64,000 nt of DNA from Burkholderia sp. NRF60-BP8 (GCF_001522585.2 NZ_CP013373.1:2542001-2606000), one strand, 5' to 3'; shown: positions 17,791 through 27,678, counted from the stretch's first letter. A program made the numbers and translations. The notes: generated by a model from the letters alone, not told the origin.

Positions 17791-20112
17791 TCAGCCGAGC
17801 AGCGGACGCAGCTCGTTGACGACCTTGAGCTTCGTCTCCGGCGCGCGGCCCTTGCGTGCACGCTTGCCGATGTGCGGCGCGAGCCCGGCGTACGACAGCG
17901 TGTCGTCCTGCGCCTTGCCGCCGCGGCCGGTGCCGATCAGCACGACGCCCGCCGGATCGATCGCCAGCGCCTGCACGAGCGTTTCCTTGTCGTCGAGCGC
18001 CATCAGGATCACGCCGCGCCCGCCGCCGGACAGCGTCTTCATCTCGTCCATCCCGAACACGAGCAAGCGACCGCCGCTCGACAGGCACGCGACCTGCGTC
18101 GCGTTCGGCAGCACCGGCATCGGCGCGAGCGGCACCGCGCCCGCGTCGATCGTCATGAACGACTTGCCGGCCTTCACGCGGCTCACCATGTCGCCGACCT
18201 TCGCGAGGAAGCCGAAGCCGTTGCTCGACGCGAGCAGCAGTTGCTGGTCGGCCGGCGCCGCGTAGTAGTGCATCAGGTGAGAGCCCGATTCGAGCTCGAT
18301 CAGCGACGTGACCGGCACGCCGTCGCCGCGCCCGCCCGGCAGCACCGACACGTCGACCGAATACACGCGGCCGCTGCTGCCCCACGCGATCAGCCGATCC
18401 GGCGTGCGGCACTGGAAGGCCGCGTACAGGTGATCGCCGGCCTTGAACGTGAAGCCGGCCGGGTCGAGTCCGTGGCCCTTCAGCGCACGCACCCAGCCCT
18501 TCTGCGATACGACGACCGTGACCGGCTCGTCGACCACCTTCGCCTCGAACGTCGCGCGCTTTTCCTGCTGGATCAGCGTGCGGCGATCGTCGCCGTACTG
18601 CTTCGCATCGGCCTCGATCTCCTTGATCATCAGCCGCTTCATCGCGCTTTCGTTCGCGAGCAGTTCCTCGAGCTTCGCCTTCTCGTCGCGCAGCGCTTCG
18701 AGTTCCTTCTCGATCTTGATCTTCTCGAGCCGCGCGAGCTGGCGCAGGCGGATTTCGAGGATGTCTTCGGCCTGCCGCTCGCTGAGCCCGAACGCGCTCA
18801 TCAGCGCGGCCTTCGGCTCGTCCGACTCGCGGATGATGCGGATCACCTCGTCGATGTTCAGGAAGACGATCATCCGCCCTTCGAGAATGTGGATGCGGTC
18901 GTCGACCTTCGCGAGACGATGGCGGCAACGACGCGTCATCGTCAGCTGGCGGAACTTCACCCATTCGTCGAGGATCGTCAGCAGGCCCTTCTGGCCCGGC
19001 CGGCCGTCGGCGCCGATCATCACCAGGTTCAGCGTCGCGTTCGATTCGAGGCTCGTGTACGCGAGCAGCGTGTTCACGAATTCCGTCTGGTCGATCGTGC
19101 GCGACTTCGGCTCGAACACGAGCCGCACCGCCGCTTCCTTGCCCGACTCGTCGCGCACCGCGTCGAGCAGGTCGAGCATCGCCTTCTTCGTGTTGAGCTG
19201 CTCGGGCGTCAGCGTCTTCTTGCCGAGCTTGAGCTTCGGGTTGGTCAGCTCCTCGATTTCCTCGAGCACCTTCTGGCCCGACGTGTTCGGCGGCAGCTCG
19301 GTCACGACGAGCTGCCACTGGCCGCGCGCGAGATCCTCGATCTTCCACTTCGCCCGCACCTTCAGGCTGCCGCGGCCCGTTTCGTACGCCGCCGAGATTT
19401 CGGTGTCGCTCGAGATGATCTGACCGCCGCCGGGGAAATCCGGACCGGGAATCAGGTTCATCAGCTCCGCGTGCGTGAGCTTCGGATTGCGGATCAGCGC
19501 GACCGCCGCGGCCGCCACTTCGCGCAGGTTGTGCGACGGGATTTCGGTGGCGAGGCCGACCGCGATGCCCGACGCGCCGTTCAGCAGCACGAACGGCATG
19601 CGGCTCGGCAGCGTCTTCGGCTCCTCGAACGAGCCGTCGTAGTTCGGCATGAAGTCGACCGTGCCCTGGTCGATCTCGTCGAGCAGCAGCTTCGCGATCG
19701 GCGTGAGGCGCGCTTCCGTGTAACGCATCGCCGCCGCGCCGTCGCCGTCGCGCGAACCGAAGTTGCCCTGCCCGTCGATCAGCGGATAGCGCAACGAGAA
19801 ATCCTGCGCGAGACGCACGAGCGCGTCGTACGCCGACTGATCGCCGTGTGGATGGTATTTACCGAGCACGTCGCCGACCACGCGTGCCGACTTCACCGGC
19901 TTCGCGTCGGGGCCAAGGCCCATTTCGTTCATGGCGTAGAGAATCCGGCGCTGCACCGGCTTCTGGCCGTCGCACACGTCGGGCAGCGCGCGGCTCTTCA
20001 CGACGCTGACCGCGTAGCTGAGATACGCCTGCTCCGCGTAGTTGCCGAGCGTCAGCGCGTCGCTCTCCGGCGCGTCGGGGCTGGCAAAGAGATCGGAAGT
20101 ATTGTCGTCCAT
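17791..20112 (-). CDS. parC: DNA topoisomerase IV subunit A
   Basis: A 773-residue subunit of topoisomerase IV, which decatenates daughter chromosomes. The N-terminal breakage-reunion domain shows [40 protein letters not shown] and the catalytic tyrosine in AMRYTEARL. The [13 protein letters not shown] segment and the beta-propeller C-terminal region follow. The YHPHGD quinolone-resistance region reads DQSAYDALV with Ser and Asp-class positions unaltered in type. The length fits beta-proteobacterial ParC. It is 69 bases downstream of parE, so the two subunits are cotranscribed. Confidence 0.96.
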   Translation of the reverse strand: MDDNTSDLFASPDAPESDALTLGNYAEQAYLSYAVSVVKSRALPDVCDGQKPVQRRILYAMNEMGLGPDAKPVKSARVVGDVLGKYHPHGDQSAYDALVRLAQDFSLRYPLIDGQGNFGSRDGDGAAAMRYTEARLTPIAKLLLDEIDQGTVDFMPNYDGSFEEPKTLPSRMPFVLLNGASGIAVGLATEIPSHNLREVAAAAVALIRNPKLTHAELMNLIPGPDFPGGGQIISSDTEISAAYETGRGSLKVRAKWKIEDLARGQWQLVVTELPPNTSGQKVLEEIEELTNPKLKLGKKTLTPEQLNTKKAMLDLLDAVRDESGKEAAVRLVFEPKSRTIDQTEFVNTLLAYTSLESNATLNLVMIGADGRPGQKGLLTILDEWVKFRQLTMTRRCRHRLAKVDDRIHILEGRMIVFLNIDEVIRIIRESDEPKAALMSAFGLSERQAEDILEIRLRQLARLEKIKIEKELEALRDEKAKLEELLANESAMKRLMIKEIEADAKQYGDDRRTLIQQEKRATFEAKVVDEPVTVVVSQKGWVRALKGHGLDPAGFTFKAGDHLYAAFQCRTPDRLIAWGSSGRVYSVDVSVLPGGRGDGVPVTSLIELESGSHLMHYYAAPADQQLLLASSNGFGFLAKVGDMVSRVKAGKSFMTIDAGAVPLAPMPVLPNATQVACLSSGGRLLVFGMDEMKTLSGGGRGVILMALDDKETLVQALAIDPAGVVLIGTGRGGKAQDDTLSYAGLAPHIGKRARKGRAPETKLKVVNELRPLLG

Positions 20113-20181
20113 CTGAATTCCGTATTCGTAAGTGGCGTGAGGCCGGGCCGGGCGTCATGCCCGGCCGCGCGGCAGGTCCGC

Positions 20182-22164
20182 TTAAATGTCCGCTTCGACG
20201 TCGTTGCCCTTTTCCTCGAGCCAGCCGCGCCGCGCGGCTGCCTCGCCCTTGCCCATCAGCATCGTCATCCGCGCGACGGTCGCCTCGTAGTCGAGCTCGC
20301 CGAGCTTCACCGGCATCAGGCGGCGCGTATCCGGGTTCATCGTCGTGTCCCACAGCTGCTCGGCGCTCATTTCGCCGAGGCCCTTGAAGCGGCTGATGCT
20401 CCACTGCGTGTCGCGCACGCCGTCCTTGCGCAGCTTGTCGAGGATCGCTTCGAGCTCGCCGTCGTCGAGCGCATAGAGCTTCTGCGCGGGCTTCTTGCCG
20501 CGCGCGGGCGCGTCGACGCGGAACAGCGGCGGGCGCGCCACATAGACATGGCCGCGCTCGATCAATTGCGGGAAATGCTTGAAGAACAGCGTGAGCAGCA
20601 GCACCTGGATGTGCGAGCCGTCGACGTCCGCGTCCGACAGGATGCAGATCTTGCCGTAGCGCAGGTTCGACAGGTCGACGGAGTCGTCCGGGCTGTGCGG
20701 ATCGACGCCGATCGCGACCGAGATGTCGTGCACCTCGTTGTTCGCGAACAGGCGGTCGCGCTCGGTTTCCCACGTGTTCAGCACCTTGCCGCGCAGCGGC
20801 AGGATCGCCTGGTATTCCTTGTCGCGGCCCATCTTCGCGGAGCCGCCCGCCGAGTCGCCCTCGACGAGGAACAGTTCGTTGCGCGCGATATCTTCCGTCT
20901 CGCAATCGGTCAGCTTGCCCGGCAGCACCGCGACGCCCGAGCTCTTGCGCTTCTCGACCTTCTGGCCCGCGCGCGTGCGCGCCTGCGCCTGCTTGATCAC
21001 GAGCTCCGCGAGCTTCTTGCCGTGCTCGACGTGCTGGTTCAGCCACAGTTCGAGCGCCGGACGCGAGAACGACGACACGAGCTTCACCGCGTCGCGGCTG
21101 TTCAGCCGCTCCTTGATCTGCCCCTGGAACTGCGGATCGAGCACCTTCGCGGACAGCACGAACGACACGCGCGCAAACACGTCTTCCGCGAGCAGCTTCA
21201 CGCCCTTCGGCTGCAGATTGTGCAGCTCGACGAAGCTCTTCACCGCCTGATAGAGACCGTCGCGCAGGCCCGACTCGTGCGTGCCGCCGGCCGGCGTCGG
21301 GATCAGGTTCACGTACGACTCGCGCACGAGCGAGCCTTCCTCGCTCCATGCGACGACCCACGACGCGCCCTCGCCCTCGGCGAAGGTTTCGTCGGTCGAA
21401 CGCGAATCGGCGAAACGCTCGCCTTCGAACAGCGGGATCAAGAGCTCGCTGCCGTTCATTTCGTCGAGCAGGTAGCCGCGCAGACCGTCTTCGTACTTCC
21501 ACGTCTGACGCTCGCCGGTCTTTTCGTTGACGAGCACGACCTCGACGCCCGGCAGCAGCACGGCCTTCGAGCGCAGCAGGCGCTGCAGCTCGCCGAGCGG
21601 CAGGTTCGGCGAATCGAAGTACTTCGGATTCGGCCACACCTGCACGCGCGTGCCGGATTTCTTCTCGCTGCGGCCCGCGGCTTGCGTCGCGAGCGGCTTC
21701 ACGACGTCGCCGTCGGCGAAGCCGAGCTCGGCGATCTTGCCGTCGCGCCAGACCGTCACGTCCAGACGCGTCGCGAGCGCGTTCGTCACCGACACGCCGA
21801 CGCCGTGCAGGCCGCCTGAGAACGTATACGCGCCGCCGGCGGCCTTGTCGAACTTGCCGCCCGCATGCAGGCGCGTGAACACGATCTCGACGACCGGCAC
21901 GCCTTCTTCCGGGTGCATCCCGAACGGAATGCCGCGGCCGTCGTCTTCGACCGACACCGACTGGTCGGCGTGCAGCGTGACCGTGATCTGCTTGCCGTAG
22001 CCGCCGAGCGCCTCGTCGGACGCGTTGTCGATGACTTCCTGGATGATGTGCAGCGGATTTTCAGTACGGGTGTACATGCCGGGTCGCTGCTTGACCGGCT
22101 CGAGACCCTTGAGCACCTTGATCGATGCTTCGCTATAGGCCGCGCTGGGTTTCTTCGTTGACAT
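20182..22164 (-). CDS. parE: DNA topoisomerase IV subunit B
   Basis: A 660-residue ATPase subunit of topoisomerase IV. The GHKL ATP-binding elements are EVIDNASDEALGGYGK, VEDDGRGIPFGMHP and GGLHGVGVSVTNAL. The Toprim region contains ELFLVEGDSAGGSAKMGRDK and ILSDADVDGSHIQVLLL with the metal-binding acidic residues. The QRPGMYT region near residue 26 is standard. Three DnaA-box-like 9-mers sit 31-65 bases upstream of the start. Together with parC it forms the functional A2B2 enzyme. Confidence 0.97.
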   Translation of the reverse strand: MSTKKPSAAYSEASIKVLKGLEPVKQRPGMYTRTENPLHIIQEVIDNASDEALGGYGKQITVTLHADQSVSVEDDGRGIPFGMHPEEGVPVVEIVFTRLHAGGKFDKAAGGAYTFSGGLHGVGVSVTNALATRLDVTVWRDGKIAELGFADGDVVKPLATQAAGRSEKKSGTRVQVWPNPKYFDSPNLPLGELQRLLRSKAVLLPGVEVVLVNEKTGERQTWKYEDGLRGYLLDEMNGSELLIPLFEGERFADSRSTDETFAEGEGASWVVAWSEEGSLVRESYVNLIPTPAGGTHESGLRDGLYQAVKSFVELHNLQPKGVKLLAEDVFARVSFVLSAKVLDPQFQGQIKERLNSRDAVKLVSSFSRPALELWLNQHVEHGKKLAELVIKQAQARTRAGQKVEKRKSSGVAVLPGKLTDCETEDIARNELFLVEGDSAGGSAKMGRDKEYQAILPLRGKVLNTWETERDRLFANNEVHDISVAIGVDPHSPDDSVDLSNLRYGKICILSDADVDGSHIQVLLLTLFFKHFPQLIERGHVYVARPPLFRVDAPARGKKPAQKLYALDDGELEAILDKLRKDGVRDTQWSISRFKGLGEMSAEQLWDTTMNPDTRRLMPVKLGELDYEATVARMTMLMGKGEAAARRGWLEEKGNDVEADI

Positions 22165-22194
22165 AGGCGCTGAATTTCGTCATTCATCGGGACG

Positions 22195-22229
22195 TTGTCC
22201 ACACCTCGTGTGGATAACGTCGTGGACAA
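22195..22229. promoter_or_regulatory. Three DnaA-box-like 9-mers upstream of parE
   Basis: TTGTCCACA at 22195-22203, TGTGGATAA at 22209-22217 (a perfect complement of the consensus TTATCCACA) and CGTGGACAA at 22221-22229. The outer two form an 8-bp inverted repeat (TTGTCCAC ... GTGGACAA) and the inner ones share TCCACAC/GTGTGGA arms. They fall in the expected parE promoter region. DnaA control is inferred, not shown. Confidence 0.55.
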
Positions 22230-22384
22230 AACGTTGAGTTCCGTAAAAAAGCGAATCGAAACAACGGTGTGCTTGGACTGCTCCGAAAGCGGGCGCGCGG
22301 CGTGCGCGGCGCGCCCCTGAACGCGCGGTATTTTACTGGTTCCGCGTGGCGCGCCAATCGCGGGATCGGCGCGCGCCGCACGCG

Positions 22385-24334
22385 TCACGCCGGCTTGCGC
22401 TTCGCTTCGAGCGTTTCCCACCGTTCGAGCGCGGCGAGCAGTTCGTCGTCGATCGCCGCGAACCGCTCGGTCAGGCGCGTGCCCTCCTGCGGATCCTTCG
22501 CGAAAATCGAGCCGTCCTCGAGCTGCGCATTGATCGTCTTCTGCTCCGCTTCGAGCGCGGCGATCTTCTCCGGCAGCGAATCGAGTTCGCGCTGCTCGTT
22601 GAACGACAGCTTCACCGTGCGCTGCGCGTTGCGGCCCGCCGCGCTCTTCGCCGGCTCGTCCTTCGCAGGCGCCGCTTCCTTGACCGCGCGCTTCGCCGCC
22701 TCCTGCTGCGCGAGCTGCTCCGAGCGTGCGCTCTGGATCTGCCAGTCGGTGAAGCCGCCGACGTATTCGCGCCACTTGCCGTCGCCCTCCGCCGCGATCA
22801 CCGACGTCACGACGTTGTCGAGGAACGCGCGATCGTGGCTGACGAGCAGCACCGTGCCGTCGTAGTCGGCGAGCAGTTCTTCGAGCAGTTCGAGCGTCGG
22901 GATGTCGAGGTCGTTGGTCGGCTCGTCGAGCACCAGCACGTTGGCCGGGCGCGCGAACAGACGCGCGAGCAGCAGCCGGTTGCGTTCGCCGCCCGACAGC
23001 GACTTCACCGGCGAGCGCGCGCGCTCCGGCGCGAACAGGAAATCGCCGAGATAGCTCATCACGTGCTTGCGCACGCCGCCGATCTCGACCCATTCGCTGC
23101 CGGGGCTGATCGTATCCGCGAGGCTCTTCTCCTGGTCGAGCTGCGCGCGCATCTGGTCGAAATACGCGACCTGCAGGTTCGTGCCGGTGCGCACCGTGCC
23201 TTCGTCGGGCTTCAGGTCGCCGAGGATCAGCTTCAGCAACGTCGTCTTGCCGGCGCCGTTCGGGCCGACGAAGCCGATCTTGTCGCCGCGCATGACCGTC
23301 GTCGAGAAACGGTCGACCACCGTGCGGCCGCCGTAACGCTTCGTCACGTCGGTCAACTCCGCGACGATCTTGCCGGACTTCTCGCCCTGCGCGACGTCGA
23401 GCTTCACGTTGCCCTGCGCATTGCGGCGCTCGGCGCGCTCGTTGCGCATCTGCACGAGCCGCGCGATGCGGCCGACGCTGCGCGTACGGCGCGCTTCGAC
23501 GCCCTTGCGGATCCACACTTCTTCCTGCGCGAGCAGCTTGTCGAATTTCTCGTTCTCCACGCGCTCGACTTCGAGCTGCTGCGCCTTGCGCGTCTGGTAC
23601 GCGGAGAAATTGCCCGGATACGACAGCAGCCGGCCGCGATCGAGCTCGACGATGCGCGTCGCGACGCGGTCGAGAAACGCGCGATCGTGGGTGATGAACA
23701 GCAGGCCCGCGCGCTGCGCGACGAGCAGCTCTTCGAGCCAGCGGATACCGTCGAAGTCGAGGTGGTTGGTCGGTTCGTCGAGCAGCAGCACGTCGGGCTG
23801 CAGCACCAGCGCGCGCGCCAGCGCGACGCGCTTCTGCATCCCGCCCGACAGCGCGTCGACGCGGGCGTCGCCGTCCTGCAGGCCGATCTGCGCGAGCGTC
23901 ATCGATACGCGCGTGCGCCAGTTCCATGCGTCGTGCGCGTCCAGCGACGACTGCAGTGCGTTCATCCGCGCGAGCAGCGCATCGTGCTCGGCGCCTTCCG
24001 GTATCTCCGCGAGGCGGTGCGCGATCGAATCGTATTCTTCGAGCAGTTCGCGCGTGTGCGCCAGCCCCGACGCGACCGCGTCGAACACCGTCGCACCCGG
24101 CTCGAATTCGGGCTCTTGCGGCACGTAGACGGTCACGAGCTCCTGCTGGCGCGTGACCAGCCCGTCGTCGGCCTTCGCGAGACCGGCGACGATCTTCAGC
24201 AGCGACGACTTGCCCGCGCCGTTGCGGCCGATCAGGCCGACGCGCTCGCCGGCCTCCAGCGAGAAATCCGCGTGATCGAGCAACGCGACGTGACCGAACG
24301 CGAGCTGCGCGCCGGTAATGGAATAGAGCGACAT
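22385..24334 (-). CDS. ABC-F family ATPase, Uup-type
   Basis: A 649-residue soluble protein with two ABC ATPase domains in one chain and no membrane helices. The first site has GLIGRNGAGKSSLLK, LSGGMQKRVALAR and LLLDEPTNHLD. The second has GFVGPNGAGKTTLLK, LSGGERNRLLLAR and LVLDEPTNDLD. The linker and the long charged C-terminal coiled-coil (about 570-649, rich in Glu/Lys/Arg) match Uup, a DNA- and ribosome-associated ABC-F protein. The ATG at 24334 (MSLYSITG) starts the domain directly. An upstream in-frame codon at 24370 is less likely. Confidence 0.92.
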   Translation of the reverse strand: MSLYSITGAQLAFGHVALLDHADFSLEAGERVGLIGRNGAGKSSLLKIVAGLAKADDGLVTRQQELVTVYVPQEPEFEPGATVFDAVASGLAHTRELLEEYDSIAHRLAEIPEGAEHDALLARMNALQSSLDAHDAWNWRTRVSMTLAQIGLQDGDARVDALSGGMQKRVALARALVLQPDVLLLDEPTNHLDFDGIRWLEELLVAQRAGLLFITHDRAFLDRVATRIVELDRGRLLSYPGNFSAYQTRKAQQLEVERVENEKFDKLLAQEEVWIRKGVEARRTRSVGRIARLVQMRNERAERRNAQGNVKLDVAQGEKSGKIVAELTDVTKRYGGRTVVDRFSTTVMRGDKIGFVGPNGAGKTTLLKLILGDLKPDEGTVRTGTNLQVAYFDQMRAQLDQEKSLADTISPGSEWVEIGGVRKHVMSYLGDFLFAPERARSPVKSLSGGERNRLLLARLFARPANVLVLDEPTNDLDIPTLELLEELLADYDGTVLLVSHDRAFLDNVVTSVIAAEGDGKWREYVGGFTDWQIQSARSEQLAQQEAAKRAVKEAAPAKDEPAKSAAGRNAQRTVKLSFNEQRELDSLPEKIAALEAEQKTINAQLEDGSIFAKDPQEGTRLTERFAAIDDELLAALERWETLEAKRKPA

Positions 24335-24610
24335 GGGGAGACGGCGATGAGAGAAATCGGAAGCGCCCATTGTACCGGTCGCGGAGGCCGGTATCGGCTC
24401 GGCCGGACGGACGAAGGCCGCGGGCGGCGCTCGACGCGCGTCGGCGCGGTGCCGCGAGCGGGTGGCGGCCGGGCTCCGGTGCGGATGCCGGCCGCGGTTT
24501 GCGTACCCGCGAAAACGACCGAATGCCGGCCGGATGCCCGCGCGGCCGGCCGATCGGCAGATCCCGCGCGCGACGCATCGGGCGCCTGCGCGGGATGCGC
24601 GGTTATTTCG

Positions 24611-25015
24611 TTATTTCACGTTGACCGTGATCGTCGAGCTCATTTCGGGGCCGTACGAACGGTGCGCACCGTCGCCGAGCTGCAGCGTCAACGTGTGCTG
24701 GCCGGGCGGCAGCTTCACGTCGGTTTCGGTCTGGGCCTTGCCGAAATGCAGCGAATGCTCGGTCGCCGGGATCACGTCGCCCTTCGGCACCGGCTTGCCG
24801 TCGATCAACAGGTGATGGTGACCGGTATCCGGGGTCATGTCGCCGGCCGGCTTGAGCGCCATGCCTTCGAGACCGAATTTCACGTGCACGGGGCTCGACA
24901 CCGTCGCGCCGTCCTGCGGCTCGACGAAGAACACACGCGCTTCGGCGCGCGCGAGCGTCGACACGGCCAGCGCCGCGACGCAGACTGCACCCGCGATCCA
25001 CTTTCTGTTGAGCAT
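24611..25015 (-). CDS. Secreted DUF4399-type protein
   Basis: A 134-residue protein with a clear signal peptide (MLNRKWIAGAVCVAALAVST followed by LARAEA, cleavage near residue 24). A single beta-sandwich domain follows, containing VFFVEPQDGATVSSPVHVKF and a GHHHLLIDG metal-like histidine cluster. This layout matches the DUF4399 family of exported proteins. Function is unknown, although the His cluster hints at metal binding. A perfect ribosome site (AAGGAGGAAACG) precedes the ATG. It stands alone downstream of an unremarkable 276-base gap. Confidence 0.82.
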   Translation of the reverse strand: MLNRKWIAGAVCVAALAVSTLARAEARVFFVEPQDGATVSSPVHVKFGLEGMALKPAGDMTPDTGHHHLLIDGKPVPKGDVIPATEHSLHFGKAQTETDVKLPPGQHTLTLQLGDGAHRSYGPEMSSTITVNVK

Positions 25016-25213
25016 CGTTTCCTCCTTCTGATTGACAGGCCCACGAAGCATACACCGCGTGCCCGGTCGACGCGCCGGCGTCGGTTGTTCGCGATGCGTA
25101 CGTTTAAAACGACGTTGCGCAGGTGTTCGGCGAAATTCCGGTACCATTGCGCCTTTCGTCCGCCGGCGAGGCTGCGGACGGCATCGCCGAATTTTCATTG
25201 TCCCGAGCGCAAC

Positions 25214-25396
25214 ATGAGCGAAGTAACCGAATACCAGAGCTGGGTCTGCCTGATTTGCGGGTGGGTCTACAACGAAGCGGAAGGGCTGCCCGACGAAGGC
25301 ATCGCTGCCGGCACCCGTTTCGCCGACATTCCCGCCGACTGGCGCTGCCCGCTGTGCGACGTGGGCAAGGAAGATTTCGTCGTCGTCGATTTCTGA
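25214..25396 (+). CDS. Rubredoxin
   Basis: A 60-residue redox protein binding one iron through four cysteines in two CxxC knuckles: VCLICGWVYNEAEG and WRCPLCDVGKEDF. The spacing and the intervening ADIPADW match type I rubredoxins. It would carry single electrons in the cytosol, for example to alkane hydroxylase-like or peroxide-reducing enzymes, but no partner is adjacent. The ATG at 25214 begins MSEVTEYQSW. Confidence 0.96.
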   Translation: MSEVTEYQSWVCLICGWVYNEAEGLPDEGIAAGTRFADIPADWRCPLCDVGKEDFVVVDF

Positions 25397-25543
25397 TTTT
25401 CCGTTCCGATCGCGGTCGATTACGCGATACGCGCGTCGGTGTGCATTCCGAGCCGCCGACGCGCCGTGCGTTTGCTATACTCTGCGCGCTGTCCACACCG
25501 CCGTCCGGTTCGCCATCTCTTGCGCGAATGCCCGGACTTGGCT

Positions 25544-25618
25544 CTCCCCGTAGTTCAATGGATAGAACAAGCGCCTCCTAAGCGCTAGATACAGGTTCGA
25601 TTCCTGTCGGGGGGACCA
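25544..25618 (+). tRNA. tRNA-Arg (anticodon CCT)
   Basis: 75 bases including an encoded CCA. The acceptor arm CTCCCCG pairs with CGGGGGG (one G-U). The D arm has GTTC/GAAC, the anticodon stem AGCGC/GCGCT encloses CTCCTAA with anticodon CCT, and the T arm is ACAGG-TTCGATT-CCTGT. It reads AGG codons. Confidence 0.95.
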
Positions 25619-25656
25619 GCCAAGCTCCAACTCCCCCAAGATCCACAGCCCCCCGC

Positions 25657-26379
25657 TCAACCAACGACCACCGTAAACTCGACCCCCGACTCGAAATCCA
25701 GCGTCGTGGTCGAAAAACGCGGATCCTCGTCGAGGTAATCCTTGTACGGTCGAACGGCATCCTCGGCCGTGTACATATTGTCGGCGAGCACGACCGCCCC
25801 CGGCCGCAGCAGGCGCTCGATCTGCCTGAATAGCTTCAGATACGCGTCAGCCCATACGTCGATAAACACCATGTCAACGGTCCCGTCCAGTTCGGCAACC
25901 GTTTCGAATACATCGCCCTCCCACACGTCGACATAGGCATCCAGCCCCGCTGTTTCGACGTGTGCCCGCAGGCGCGCGCATTTGAGCGCATCACGTTCGG
26001 TCGCGATGACCACGCCACGGCCCAACGTACGCAGCGCGTCGGCCAAATACAGGGTCGACACGCCGCAGGAACTCCCGAGCTCGAGGATTCTGGCCGACCG
26101 TTGCGACAGCACGATGTTGCGCAGGAATCGCCCCGTCTCCGCCGACACGGCCAACGACAGCGCACCGCTTTCCGACGATTCGAAATCGTCGCTGAAGAGG
26201 CCGAACGTTTCGAGAAAGCGCCCTCGCAGCCGGGGGGTGAGCGTTTCGTATTCGTCGACGAGCGTCGGAAACGCCTCATTCGGCCCCTGGAACTGGGCGC
26301 GGGCCCGGGCGATGATTTCGCTCCGGCTTTCTTCATGAAGCCGTTGCAAAAGAACGTCGATGGTTGAAGCCAAGTGCAT
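25657..26379 (-). CDS. O-methyltransferase (class I, caffeoyl-CoA OMT-like)
   Basis: A 240-residue SAM-dependent methyltransferase. Motif I is ILELGSSCGVSTLYLADAL, followed by the acidic VIATERDALKCARLRAH and the VDMVFIDVWADAYLKLF strand that supplies the metal-binding aspartate in the O-methyltransferase family 3. ADNMYT closes the active site. The substrate cannot be predicted. It lies just downstream of tRNA-Arg on the opposite strand, with slightly less GC-biased third positions than neighbours, so it may be an accessory gene. Confidence 0.82.
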   Translation of the reverse strand: MHLASTIDVLLQRLHEESRSEIIARARAQFQGPNEAFPTLVDEYETLTPRLRGRFLETFGLFSDDFESSESGALSLAVSAETGRFLRNIVLSQRSARILELGSSCGVSTLYLADALRTLGRGVVIATERDALKCARLRAHVETAGLDAYVDVWEGDVFETVAELDGTVDMVFIDVWADAYLKLFRQIERLLRPGAVVLADNMYTAEDAVRPYKDYLDEDPRFSTTTLDFESGVEFTVVVG

Positions 26380-26476
26380 TCCTTGATGAGATTGATCACG
26401 TGAACGGCGTATCCAGCGGCTGCCATCCGTCGGACTGCGAGCGATACCGCGCCGTCATCGGCGGGCCCGGACGACG

Positions 26477-26773
26477 CTATGCCCTTCTGGCAAGCGTGAT
26501 CGCCCGTTCGGGACACGCCGTCACGCAAAGCCCGCATGACCGGCAGGCTTGCGCATTCGGCGTATAGGCGACTTTCATTCCATGCACGCGCAGTTTCAAG
26601 CGATGCATCAGCCCGAGGTCGAGGTAATCGGCCTGATCGATGCGCCGCACCTCGAACACGTTTTCCGGGCAAACGGTGACGCAATCCCCCTTGCCTTCGC
26701 AACGTTTCAGGTCGACGACCGGCGCGATCACCCCCGCCTTCTGCTTGCAGTCGTGCGTTGATTTTTCGCGCAT
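26477..26773 (-). CDS. 4Fe-4S dicluster-type ferredoxin
   Basis: A 98-residue iron-sulfur protein. The first cluster motif is CEGKGDCVTVCPENVFEV and the second CRSCGLCVTACPERAITL, separated by a 36-residue insert, so it holds two 4Fe-4S-type motifs with a longer first spacing (CxxxxxCxxxCP). It likely transfers electrons in the cytosol. GGAGGAG lies 5 bases before the ATG. The gene is two bases downstream of the small membrane protein gene and in an operon with the sigma factor. Confidence 0.85.
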   Translation of the reverse strand: MREKSTHDCKQKAGVIAPVVDLKRCEGKGDCVTVCPENVFEVRRIDQADYLDLGLMHRLKLRVHGMKVAYTPNAQACRSCGLCVTACPERAITLARRA

Positions 26774-26775
26774 GC

Positions 26776-27084
26776 TCACTCCTCCGGGCGCCGGTTGCCG
26801 CGCGATCGCCATGCGGCCCGGAAATGCTCGCGCTCTTCGGGTGTCATGGCTTCCCACTTGCGCCAGTGGCGCCGGCCGTGCCAGCCGCGGTGTCCGCGAA
26901 ATCCGCCGAACAGGATGCGGCTCAACACGAGCAGGCCTAGCGCATGCGCGAAGTCGATCGTCCGGGCGCCGACGAACAGCGCCGGCATCACCCAGTTCCA
27001 CAGCATCATGACGATCCATCCGAGCACGCCTATGGCGACCACCACGAGCAATGCCTTGCCCGCACATCTGATTCGAAGATTCAT
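26776..27084 (-). CDS. Small two-helix membrane protein in sigma-factor operon
   Basis: A 102-residue protein with two hydrophobic segments (about 10-32 and 40-60) and a basic, tryptophan- and histidine-rich cytosolic or periplasmic tail ending in MTPEEREHFRAAWRSRG. GAGGAG precedes the ATG. It sits 12 bases downstream of the ECF sigma gene. A role as a membrane anti-sigma or sensor partner is possible from position alone, but it has no zinc-finger anti-sigma motif. Function is unknown. Confidence 0.75.
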   Translation of the reverse strand: MNLRIRCAGKALLVVVAIGVLGWIVMMLWNWVMPALFVGARTIDFAHALGLLVLSRILFGGFRGHRGWHGRRHWRKWEAMTPEEREHFRAAWRSRGNRRPEE

Positions 27085-27096
27085 CCGTCGACTCCT

Positions 27097-27678
27097 CTAG
27101 ATATCCAGTTCGTCGTAAATGGGTTGCAGTCGAGCACGCAGATGCAGGACCGCGTAGCGTTTGCGCGCCAGCAGCGTATTGAGCGTGACGCCGCTTTGCG
27201 TGGCCATTTCCTTGAAGGACAGCCCCTCCAGTTCGTGTGCGATGAAAACCTCGCGCTGATTCGCCGGCAACTCGTCGAGCGCATCCTGCAACGCTTTCAG
27301 CAACAGCGTGCGTGCGTAGCGCGCTTCAGGGCTGGCGTCGTGCGCCGGTAACGCGAGATCCAGGCGATACTCGCTGTCCGCTTCGTCGTCGGCATCGAGC
27401 AGATCGGTCAGCGGCTGCTCCTTCTTTTTGCGGAAACGATCGATGATGCGGTTGCGCGCGGCACGGAACAGCCACGCGCTCGCCTGTTCGATCGGCGCAG
27501 GAAGTCGATAAGCCTGGACGAATTCGTGAAGCACATCCTGCAGAACGTCCTCGGCGTCGTCCGGGTCGCGTATCCGGCGCCGAATGAAGTTCCCTAGCCT
27601 CGTTCGTTCACGCATCACCGTCGCAGTGATGTCGCGGTCTGGGTCGGTCATCGTTTGCGAAGTGGGTGGCGGTTCCAT
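27097..27678 (-). CDS. ECF-type RNA polymerase sigma factor
   Basis: A 193-residue sigma70-family protein with only regions 2 and 4. Region 2 contains RIRDPDDAEDVLQDVLHEFV and ASAWLFRAARNRIIDRFRKK, and region 4 contains LDELPANQREVFIAHELEGL followed by SFKEMATQSGVTLNTLLARK. It would redirect RNA polymerase to a small regulon. A start at 27651 (MTDPDRD) is an alternative. The palindrome CGTCTTCAGACG (27680-27691) lies immediately upstream of the ATG at 27678. No classical anti-sigma gene is adjacent. Confidence 0.9.
   Translation of the reverse strand: MEPPPTSQTMTDPDRDITATVMRERTRLGNFIRRRIRDPDDAEDVLQDVLHEFVQAYRLPAPIEQASAWLFRAARNRIIDRFRKKKEQPLTDLLDADDEADSEYRLDLALPAHDASPEARYARTLLLKALQDALDELPANQREVFIAHELEGLSFKEMATQSGVTLNTLLARKRYAVLHLRARLQPIYDELDI

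Noticed and set aside
17872..21819. A 1315-codon open frame antisense to parC and parE
   Set aside because: It lies opposite two well-recognised genes. Its Arg/Ala/His-rich composition is what GC-rich antisense frames give by chance, and it has no recognisable domain.
22346..25396. A 1016-codon plus-strand frame across the ABC-F gene
   Set aside because: It is a shadow of the Uup-type ATPase and of the secreted DUF4399-type gene. Only its last 61 codons are a real gene, the rubredoxin, which has its own start.
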